A stretch of DNA of 64,000 nt from Aureitalea marina. GTDB lineage: Bacteria > Bacteroidota > Bacteroidia > Flavobacteriales > Flavobacteriaceae. The translations under genes were made by a program, and so were the position numbers. Positions 33,940 through 40,761 of this stretch are shown here, one piece after another; position 1 is the first letter of the stretch, and each line of letters starts with the position of its first letter. The stretch spans positions 2,654,501 to 2,718,500 of the forward strand of contig NZ_MQUB01000001.1 of assembly GCF_002943755.1 (NCBI RefSeq). The letters are read 5' to 3'. The notes below the pieces were generated by a model, which had not been told where the DNA came from, made no database searches, and saw only the letters and a program-made list of their open reading frames with translations.

Positions 33940-34347
33940 TTATTCTATCCCCCAACGTTTATAGGCAGAACGCATTAGCTCGCCAATGATCTCTTGATGA
34001 ACAGCATACTGTTCTGCGGTCAGGTTCTCTTTCATTTCAGCTTCTTGTTTATCTAAAAGCTTCTCTACTTCTACCTTTAACTCATCTTTGGAAAGCCCTT
34101 GATCTTTATCGTCCAGGCGGCCCATTTTTACGAAGTAGTAGGTGAGTGTGCTCCAGTATTCGTCTCTTTCCTCCTGGTTCATCCCCATTCGTTTATCTAC
34201 CTCTTCATTCATCCACATTTGAAGGTTATCCTTTTCTTCCGAAGTAAAAATGGTCACTTTCCTATCCTTTTTAGAATATTCCTGTGACCAACCCGTAATT
34301 ACTGCTCCAAGTAAAAGAGCGATCAATAGCATCCGTGTTTTAAGCAT
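33940..34347 (-). CDS. Small secreted helical protein, function unknown
   Basis: The product is 135 aa. A signal peptide (TRMLLIALLLGAVITGWSQ) is followed by a highly charged, mainly helical domain with KLLDKQEAEMKENLTAEQYAVHQEIIGELM. I do not recognise a family. It starts the minus-strand block, and its upstream region faces the tRNA-Arg promoter. Confidence 0.65.
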   Translation of the reverse strand: MLKTRMLLIALLLGAVITGWSQEYSKKDRKVTIFTSEEKDNLQMWMNEEVDKRMGMNQEERDEYWSTLTYYFVKMGRLDDKDQGLSKDELKVEVEKLLDKQEAEMKENLTAEQYAVHQEIIGELMRSAYKRWGIE

Positions 34348-34413
34348 GATTTGGATTTTAAAGGTCTAAAGTTAATGCATTTGAGCAATTGAACTTTCTG
34401 GCTCGAAAATTTT

Positions 34414-34421
34414 TACATTTG
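34414..34421 (+). promoter_or_regulatory. -7 element (TACATTTG) of the tRNA-Arg gene
   Basis: This is an exact TAnnTTTG match 8 bp before the tRNA. A TTG at 34389-34391 could serve as the -33 element, although the spacing is a little long. Confidence 0.6.
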
Positions 34422-34429
34422 CAGCCCAC

Positions 34430-34501
34430 GGCCCCGTAGTTCAAGGGATAGAATAGAAGTTTCCTAAACTTTAGATCCAGGTTCGAGTCCTGGCGGGGCT
34501 A
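34430..34501 (+). tRNA. tRNA-Arg (CCT)
   Basis: The acceptor pairs GGCCCCG with CGGGGCT (terminal G-T wobble) and the discriminator is A at 34501. The anticodon stem GAAGT/ACTTT encloses TTCCTAA with anticodon CCT at 34463-34465. The T arm is CCAGG/CCTGG around TTCGAGT. It reads the AGG codon. CCA is not encoded as such. Confidence 0.95.
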
Positions 34502-34616
34502 CACCAAAACACTACCCGCGATAGCGGGTATTTTTTTTGAAGAGACCTTACCCCAAGCTTGCTTGAGGGTAAGGATCGAGAAAAAAAGTATGCCCCGCGA
34601 GAGGTAGTGTTTGGTG
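34502..34616 (+). repeat. Inverted repeat immediately 3' of tRNA-Arg
   Basis: CACCAAAACACTACC (34502-34516) abuts the tRNA end and recurs inverted as GGTAGTGTTTGGTG (34603-34616, one base shorter). Between the arms are the tRNA terminator and a second strong hairpin, CCTTACCC/GGGTAAGG (34546-34574), whose loop is CAAGCTTGCTTGA. TGCCCCGC at 34591, just before the inverted arm, is antisense to the tRNA acceptor end. Confidence 0.7.
34514..34538 (+). terminator. Terminator of tRNA-Arg
   Basis: ACCCGC-GATA-GCGGGT is followed by A and T8. Confidence 0.88.
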
Positions 34617-34682
34617 GGTAAAGAGCTTATTGCGTGAGGTCCAACGAGCCCGCAGGGCGAGTTAATCCTGGCTCTTCTGGAT

Positions 34683-34798
34683 CAAGTAAAATCTTTCTTC
34701 ATTTAATGAATGTTGTGTCGTGCTTTTTCAAGAGACAAGCTTGCTTGATCGATGGAAAGAGCACAAGCATAATCGCGAAGCGATAAAGATTTTACTTG
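34683..34798. repeat. 116-bp palindromic element with 14-bp perfect inverted ends
   Basis: CAAGTAAAATCTTT (34683-34696) recurs exactly inverted as AAAGATTTTACTTG (34785-34798). Inside lie GTGCTTTTTC/GGAAAGAGCAC arms and ATCGC-GAA-GCGAT. The loop contains CAAGCTTGCTTGA, the same 13-mer found in the hairpin at 34554-34566. There is no ORF in it. The rest of 34539-35002 shows no gene. Confidence 0.75.
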
Positions 34799-34970
34799 CA
34801 GTATTGGATAAATCAGGATCATTTCTAAAGGAAATAATCCTAGCCCCTTGTTATTGAAAGTGCTCCTAATCAATTTCTTCTTCTCTGCCATTAAAGGCAT
34901 TTGTGGGAGCTAGATGGGGGCTTTTTTGTGCCCGACATTCTCTGTTACGAAATATTCCAATCTTCAAATG

Positions 34971-34978
34971 TACTTTTG
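34971..34978 (+). promoter_or_regulatory. -7 element (TACTTTTG) of the interrupted secreted-protein gene
   Basis: This is an exact TAnnTTTG match 24 bp before the ATG at 35003. Confidence 0.55.
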
Positions 34979-35002
34979 CAGTAAGACTTAAAGACTGCAA
35001 GA

Positions 35003-35464
35003 ATGAATAAGTTCCCTTTGCTAATATCTCTGCTAATTGCAGGAACCATTTATTCTCAAGGTTGCACACTAGAGCTCGATGAGTTGGTCAAATCCCGCAA
35101 GTTTAACCAATTTCAATTCGAATCCTTTGCGGTTGAGCGAGGTTTCGTATACAATGCCATATCACGTACTTACTTTTGTGAAACTGCTAATTACAGTGAC
35201 AATGTCGAACTCAAATAATATAGGGACAATGGGGATAATGGAAAATGGGTGAGTTATTCTTTTGAAGACAAGAAGACCTACCTTCGATTCAAGAAGGTAC
35301 TAGACGAGAAATATAATTTCACAAGGACTGTTCAGCTTGAGCAAACTACGTTTTCCAACTATAGTAACGATTACCGTACCGCCTGGATAATGTTAACTTC
35401 TATATCAAGTGAGGCAGTGGGGTATTATGGGTATTTCCTATCTGTGCGTTACGTCAATAAATAA
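35003..35464 (+). pseudogene. Secreted small protein interrupted by an in-frame TAA
   Basis: From the ATG at 35003, a signal peptide (KFPLLISLLIAGTIYSQ) and 71 codons run to TAA at 35216-35218. The same frame then continues without further stops through YRDNGDNGKWVSYSFEDKKTYLRFKKVLDEKY to 35464. A single substitution in codon 72 would restore a protein of about 153 aa. The second half has no start of its own before the KWVSY strand. I recognise no family. It lies in a patch with other broken genes, so decay is plausible. Confidence 0.75.
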
Positions 35465-35673
35465 AAAACGGATACCTCAGGATCATGTCCTCACGGCATA
35501 ATCCTGGGATGAATTCCCAAACCCCAACCACCAATTCAAGAATTAACTAAGCAAGTTGTATTAAACGAATTACTCTTTAAAATTTATCTGCTAACTTGAT
35601 TTTGGGTGGGGGTGGAACCCTTGTGAAAGTTAACTTTCTCTCGTGGCAAATTTTAACCGAAAACAATAGATTT

Positions 35674-35715
35674 CGACTCACGACTCACGACTCACGACTC
35701 ACGACTCACGACTCA
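35674..35715. repeat. Six tandem copies of the heptamer CGACTCA
   Basis: These are exact 7-bp repeats, 42 bp in total. On the minus strand the unit is TGAGTCG, and the first TGA serves as the stop codon of the SnoaL-like pseudogene. Copy number in such arrays is usually variable. The bases from 35465 to 35673 hold no gene that I can see. Confidence 0.95.
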
Positions 35716-36097
35716 AACCATCCCATTCCCATGGGCCATTTTATCAGGCACTTGTTGGATGGCGTCCCAGTGCTCGACGATCTTCCCATTGTCATCGAAA
35801 CGAAAAAAATCCATGGTTACGTATTGGTCATTACCCGGCCAAGTTTGCATGGTATGTAAGGCGACCAGATCACCCTCGGCAACAGCCCGAACAAACTCAA
35901 TTGACTTATCGGGATATTCGGACTGCATCCGTTCAAAATAGTCTATGAAGCCATCCTTTCCGTCGGCAACATCCGGGTTGTTGAATGTATTGATCTCCGA
36001 CATAATGCTCCACGGCATTCTTGGGATCACCTAGAAAGGCCATTCGATAAAAAGCGACGGCATTGGCTTTGTTTCGTTCCAGCTCCGTTGAACTCAC
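35713..36097 (-). pseudogene. SnoaL/NTF2-like gene with a 2-base frameshift
   Basis: A GTG at 36097 overlaps the stop of tdh (GTGA). It opens SSTELERNKANAVAFYRMAF, then LGDPKNAVEHYVGDQYIQ, before running into a wrong frame. The next frame continues as NPDVADGKDGFIDYFERM...GKIVEHWDAIQQVP to 35713. The expected junction is DQYIQHNPDV. The DNA CAACAACCCGG (minus strand, near 35974-35984) is two bases short of encoding it. Joined, the product is a standard SnoaL-like domain of about 128 aa with EHWD near the end. The gene is broken, or the sequence has an indel error in a CAA-rich run. Confidence 0.8.
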
Positions 36098-37041
36098 TGC
36101 TGACCGGATAGATTCTTGATCATCTCCTCCACCAGTTCTTTTAGCTCAAATCGATGACTCCAATTCCAATCTTTCCGGGCTTGACTATCGTCTATGCTGG
36201 CTGGCCACGAATCCGCGATCGCTTGTCTAAAATCGGGATTGTAATCCATTTGAAATCCGGGAATGCGTTTCTCGATCTCTGACGCAATCTCAGCCGGTGA
36301 AAAGCTAACCCCCGCCAGGTTATAAGAATTTCGTATGCTGATCTGTTCTGAAGGCACATCCATTATACTGATGGTGGCGCGGATGGCATCGTCCATATAC
36401 ATCATTGGAAGGGTCGATTGCGGGCCCAGAAAGCAATCATAATTACCATTGTTTAGGGCTTGGTGGAAAACATCTATTGCATAATCTGTAGTCCCTCCTC
36501 CAGGCGCAGTTTTATAGCTGATCAGGCCAGGATAACGGATAGAACGGACATCCACTCCAAATTGTTTGCTATAGTACTCGCACCATCTTTCTCCGGCTAG
36601 CTTTGAAATTCCGTAGACTGTACTGGGTTCAGTAATGGTATGCTGAGGAGTATTTTGACGCGGGGTTGTGGGGCCAAAGACTGCTATGCTGGAAGGCCAG
36701 AATAAACGGGTGATCAACCCTTCTTTAGCTATTTCCAACAGATTGAACAAAGAGGTCATGTTCAAGTCCCAAGCCTTGGATGGGTACTTCTCTGCGGTTG
36801 CAGAAAGCATAGCTGCCATCAGATAAACCTCTTCTACTTCGTTATCCTTGATGACGTCTTGGATTGCCATTTTATCCATGGCATCTAACTGCACAAATGG
36901 ACCGGAATTAGTAAATGCGTCATCTATAGTGACAATGTCGCTGGCAATGACGGAGTCGTTGCCGTGAATATCCCTTAGGGCTGAGGTCAATTCGGTTCCT
37001 ATCTGTCCTCTGGCACCGATAACCAGTATGCTTTTGCTCAT
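36094..37041 (-). CDS. NAD-dependent epimerase-type L-threonine 3-dehydrogenase
   Basis: The product is 315 aa from the ATG at 37041. The Rossmann motif is VIGARGQIGTEL. The SDR catalytic YxxxK is TVYGISKLAGE, with the upstream Ser in WPSSIAVFGPTTPR. The family-specific segment RYPGLISYKTAPGGGTTDYA separates this group from sugar epimerases. It oxidises L-threonine to 2-amino-3-ketobutyrate. The gene normally partnered with it (kbl) is not in the window. The SnoaL-like pseudogene overlaps its stop. Confidence 0.85.
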   Translation of the reverse strand: MSKSILVIGARGQIGTELTSALRDIHGNDSVIASDIVTIDDAFTNSGPFVQLDAMDKMAIQDVIKDNEVEEVYLMAAMLSATAEKYPSKAWDLNMTSLFNLLEIAKEGLITRLFWPSSIAVFGPTTPRQNTPQHTITEPSTVYGISKLAGERWCEYYSKQFGVDVRSIRYPGLISYKTAPGGGTTDYAIDVFHQALNNGNYDCFLGPQSTLPMMYMDDAIRATISIMDVPSEQISIRNSYNLAGVSFSPAEIASEIEKRIPGFQMDYNPDFRQAIADSWPASIDDSQARKDWNWSHRFELKELVEEMIKNLSGQQ

Positions 37042-37126
37042 CAATTTGCAGGTCTGAATCGCCGATAAATATAGTCATATTCTTGCCCTGATGTTCAATT
37101 TTTATGTGCTCAAGGCACGAATACCC

Positions 37127-37134
37127 TATATTTG
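37127..37134 (+). promoter_or_regulatory. -7 element (TATATTTG) of the lipoprotein gene at 37155
   Basis: This is an exact TAnnTTTG match 20 bp before the ATG at 37155. It lies downstream of a longer in-frame extension, supporting the shorter start. Confidence 0.55.
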
Positions 37135-37154
37135 TTGTCCTTGTGTTGAAAACT

Positions 37155-37778
37155 ATGAGAGAACGCGCCTTGTTATTTCTGATCACAGGATTGATAATTG
37201 CACTTTCTTCCTGTCAGAACAAAGCAGGAGATGAGAACCAGCCTTTAGAAGGTGTCTTGCAGGACAGTACCCGCTTATACGGAAATGTCGATTATCGGTT
37301 TCCAGCCCTATCTCAGCAGACTATGGAGGTATTAACCCTATGGCCGATCTTTGAAGAGTTCAAATCTGAAGTAACAACCATGAACGGGCACTCTGTGGGT
37401 GTGATTCAAAATAAATCTAAGCGCTTAATACAGCACACAGACTCATTGAGAAAGACCATCCCGGATACATTGAATACCCTTCCTATCTACTCCCGACTTA
37501 TGGTGACACAAACCAGAGCTGAATTGTTGAATCAGGAGGCTAATCGGGACAGATTGGACACCCTTTTGCTAGAGCAAGCCTTGGCAGAATTGAATCTATC
37601 GGTTAGCAGTTTATTCGTCCAGATTAACGAGAAATTTCAGAAGGACCAGATCGATCAGCAGCGAGCAGTCGACGAACAACTGGAACTGGAGAAACAAAAA
37701 AGATTCCTAGACTCGATAGAACTCCTTGAATTACAGGACCAGATTAGGAACGATACTGTAACAAATCGAGAAAATTGA
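37155..37778 (+). CDS. Lipoprotein with a C-terminal coiled coil, function unknown
   Basis: The product is 207 aa. The lipobox is LIIALSSCQNK. The mature part is helical, ending in a long charged heptad region (QINEKFQKDQIDQQRAVDEQLELEKQKRFLDSIELLELQDQI). No known domain is visible. It precedes the M13 peptidase gene by 62 bp. The two may share a transcript, since no terminator lies between them. Confidence 0.75.
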   Translation: MRERALLFLITGLIIALSSCQNKAGDENQPLEGVLQDSTRLYGNVDYRFPALSQQTMEVLTLWPIFEEFKSEVTTMNGHSVGVIQNKSKRLIQHTDSLRKTIPDTLNTLPIYSRLMVTQTRAELLNQEANRDRLDTLLLEQALAELNLSVSSLFVQINEKFQKDQIDQQRAVDEQLELEKQKRFLDSIELLELQDQIRNDTVTNREN

Positions 37779-37840
37779 CACTTATACGTAACCTCGTAGA
37801 GGTTATTACAGTCTTTAGTATAGAAACCAAAAATAACAAT

Positions 37841-39904
37841 ATGAAAACCAAACTGATCAGCACTACAATGGCTCTCACCTTGCTCGTTGCTTTGGTGAGT
37901 TCGTGCGCCGAAGAAAAAGATACGGCCAAGGTGGATGATGCCCCTCACGGGTTAATTATGGCCAACATGGATACCGCTGTAGATCCCAAGGAGGATTTCT
38001 ACAATTATGTGAACGGTACCTGGATGAAAGAGACCAAGATTCCAGACGATCGCTCCAGTTGGGGTGGATTCAGTGTACTGCGGAAATCGACAGATGCAGA
38101 CGTGCTGAGATTGATCTCTAACGCAAAAGAGTTTAACCGATATTCTGCGGATTCCGATCAAGGCAAAGCCTTAGCCTTGTTCGATACCAAATTGGATACA
38201 CTTACTCGCAATGACCGCGGAATATCCCCGCTGCAACCAACATTAGACAACATTGCCAGTATCGAGAATCTGGAAGATCTTCAAACGAAGTTGGCGACAG
38301 ACCCGGCTATGTCTTCTCCATTCTTGGGAGTTCAGGCTTTCGGAGATCTAAATAACTCAGCAATGAACGCAGCTTATCTAACTCCAGCAGGTTTAGGTCT
38401 TCCGGACCGTGATTATTATCTGGATCAGGACGACAAGTCCAAAGAGATTCGAGCGGAATACGTTAACCACATCACAAGAATGCTGCAATATCTGGGAGAT
38501 GACGAGGCTACAGCACGTCTAAGTGCAGAGAAGATTTTGGAAATGGAAACCAAATTGGCCGAGCCTCGCTTTGACAAAGTTCAGAGTCGTGATGCTCGTA
38601 ATTTCAACAACCCAAAAACACTAGCTGAGGTACAGGAAATGATGCCGGCAATCAACATACAGAAATTACTAGATGACCTGGGTGTCGAGAAACAGGTAGA
38701 TACGATGATCGTGATGCAGCCGGAATACACCAGAGTCCTGAACGATTTCATGACTGAGACCCCAATGGAGGATATCAAGACGCTGATGCGTTGGGATACC
38801 TTCAATAGTAATACCAATGTATTGACCACGGATATCGAAAAGGCCAATTGGGAGTTTTACAGCAAATACCTTCGAGGGGCGCAAGAACAACGTCCTGCAG
38901 AAGAGCGTGCCCTGGCAACGGTAAACGGTACAATGGGAGAGGCCTTAGGTCAGGTTTATGTTGACGAAATGTTCCCACCTGAAGCCAAGGCCAAGGCGGA
39001 ATTGATGATCGCTAACGTGATCGCGGCCTTCCAGGACAGAATCAAGAATCTGGATTGGATGAGTGATTCCACTAAATTAAAAGCTGTCGAGAAATTGGAT
39101 AAGTTCACTGTGAAGATTGGTTATCCGGACGAGTGGGAAGATTACTCCAATATGGAGATCAAAGCCGAAAACGGCTATTTCGAGAATATGGTGGCTGCGA
39201 ACAAGTGGGCACTGGAAAAGAACCTTGGTGAGATTGGTGAGCCCGTAGATCGAGGTGAGTGGGGTATGGCTCCTCAGACCGTAAACGCTTACTTCAACCC
39301 CTTGAACAATGAGATCGTGTTCCCGGCAGCTATCCTTCAGCCACCGTTCTATGATTACCTGGCTGACGAAGCCGTTAACTATGGAGGTATTGGTGCAGTA
39401 ATCGGTCACGAGATCTCTCATGCCTTTGACGACAGTGGATCCAGATTTGACGGTGATGGTAATCTGGTCAATTGGTGGACAGAAGATGATCTTGTCAAGT
39501 TTACCGAGAGAGGAGATGCCTTGGCAGAGCAGTATTCTCAGATCGAGGTACTGGATAGCGTTTTCATCAATGGAAAATTCACCCTTGGTGAGAATATTGG
39601 AGATCTTGGAGGTCTTTTAGGAGCTTATGACGGTCTGCAGCGTTTCTACGCCGAAAACGGACGTCCGGAAGATATTGACGGATTAACGGCAGAACAAAGA
39701 TTCTTTATGAGTTGGGCAACAATTTGGAGAACACTCTCCAGAGAAGATGCCTTGAGGACCCAGATCAAAACGGATCCGCACTCACCTGGACGATACCGGG
39801 CTACTCAGCCATTACTGAATATCGATGCCTTCTATGAAGCATTCGATATTAAAGAAGGAGATGCCATGTATTTGCCACCGGAAGAGCGTGTAAGAATTTG
39901 GTAG
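37841..39904 (+). CDS. M13-family metallopeptidase (neprilysin-like) lipoprotein
   Basis: The product is 687 aa from the ATG at 37841 with lipobox LLVALVSSCAEE. It has the M13 N-terminal domain (NYVNGTWMKETKIPDDRSSWGGF) and the catalytic zinc site VIGHEISHAFDDSG (HExxH). The third ligand is in GENIGDLGG (ExxxD), and the substrate-binding NAYFNPLNNEIVFPA is also present. It ends RVRIW. M13 enzymes cleave peptides in the periplasm or at the surface. All key residues are present. Confidence 0.95.
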   Translation: MKTKLISTTMALTLLVALVSSCAEEKDTAKVDDAPHGLIMANMDTAVDPKEDFYNYVNGTWMKETKIPDDRSSWGGFSVLRKSTDADVLRLISNAKEFNRYSADSDQGKALALFDTKLDTLTRNDRGISPLQPTLDNIASIENLEDLQTKLATDPAMSSPFLGVQAFGDLNNSAMNAAYLTPAGLGLPDRDYYLDQDDKSKEIRAEYVNHITRMLQYLGDDEATARLSAEKILEMETKLAEPRFDKVQSRDARNFNNPKTLAEVQEMMPAINIQKLLDDLGVEKQVDTMIVMQPEYTRVLNDFMTETPMEDIKTLMRWDTFNSNTNVLTTDIEKANWEFYSKYLRGAQEQRPAEERALATVNGTMGEALGQVYVDEMFPPEAKAKAELMIANVIAAFQDRIKNLDWMSDSTKLKAVEKLDKFTVKIGYPDEWEDYSNMEIKAENGYFENMVAANKWALEKNLGEIGEPVDRGEWGMAPQTVNAYFNPLNNEIVFPAAILQPPFYDYLADEAVNYGGIGAVIGHEISHAFDDSGSRFDGDGNLVNWWTEDDLVKFTERGDALAEQYSQIEVLDSVFINGKFTLGENIGDLGGLLGAYDGLQRFYAENGRPEDIDGLTAEQRFFMSWATIWRTLSREDALRTQIKTDPHSPGRYRATQPLLNIDAFYEAFDIKEGDAMYLPPEERVRIW

Positions 39905-39929
39905 ATGAATTGATTATTTTTGATAGATG

Positions 39930-39954
39930 GGGAGCCTTTGGGCTCCCTTTTTTA
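39930..39954 (+). terminator. Terminator of the M13 peptidase gene
   Basis: GGGAGCC-TTTG-GGCTCCC is followed by T7. The T tract touches the end of the convergent SDR gene. Confidence 0.88.
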
Positions 39955-40761
39955 TAGGTGGTGAATAAAGTCGTATTCTAAAACGGGGCCGATCTGGTCG
40001 GAATCAACCTGCTTGTAGATTAGGTCACCACCGGACTCTTCCGAGTAATGTGGAGGTTCCAGCCCTAAAGATTCTGCAACCATGGAATAGTAATCTGCCT
40101 TTGTGGGATGCGAGGGCATGACGGCATTAAAGATCTTGCCATACGCATTTTGCCTTATGATAAGGGAAATGATCTGAACACAATCTTCTCTATGGATGAG
40201 GTTTACCGGAGCATTCCCGCCACTCAAGTTCTTTCTGCCTGCCAGATATCTGACCGGTTGCCGACTGCCGCCATAGAGTCCTCCAAACCTGACTATAGTG
40301 GTTTTAAAACCTCCCGAGTTAAAGAACATCTGTTCCACCTGTAATAGCTGTCTACCTGCTTCAGTTTCCGGTTTGGGCAGGTCTTTTTCGGTTACCTTCC
40401 CTTGTGAATCGCCATAAACGGATGTGCTGGAAACTAAAATGACCTTTTGGGCCTTAGACAGCTTGATCTCATCCAGGAAATAGGCCATCTTCAATACATA
40501 GTCTGAGCCTGTATTACGCCTTAAACCAGGCGGAATCATAATTACAAGGGTCTCAACCTCTCCGAGAAAGGCCTGAACAGGACCTTGAATGCCATGATCG
40601 GTGAGGGTTATCGGATAGACTTCCAGACCGCTTTGTTGCAGCAGTCCGGCCTTGTCCAGACTGCTCACGCTGCCTTTGATGGTATACCCCAAAAGTTTTA
40701 GGTGACGTGCCAATGGCAGGCCCAACCACCCAACTCCCGCCATACCGATCGTTCTAGTCAT
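39952..40761 (-). CDS. NAD(P)-binding SDR/epimerase-like protein (YeeZ type)
   Basis: The product is 269 aa. The Rossmann start GMAGVGWLGLPLARHLKLLGYTIKGSV, then VSSTSVYGDSQGKVTE, resembles the YeeZ-like atypical SDRs. The usual YxxxK is not clearly present, so catalysis is uncertain. The ATG at 40761 lies inside the 3' end of the M28 peptidase gene (8-bp overlap), showing translational coupling. Substrate unknown. Confidence 0.85.
   Translation of the reverse strand: MTRTIGMAGVGWLGLPLARHLKLLGYTIKGSVSSLDKAGLLQQSGLEVYPITLTDHGIQGPVQAFLGEVETLVIMIPPGLRRNTGSDYVLKMAYFLDEIKLSKAQKVILVSSTSVYGDSQGKVTEKDLPKPETEAGRQLLQVEQMFFNSGGFKTTIVRFGGLYGGSRQPVRYLAGRKNLSGGNAPVNLIHREDCVQIISLIIRQNAYGKIFNAVMPSHPTKADYYSMVAESLGLEPPHYSEESGGDLIYKQVDSDQIGPVLEYDFIHHL

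Noticed and set aside
35674-35715. Heptamer array as a CRISPR
   Set aside because: The units are 7 bp with no spacers and no cas genes nearby.
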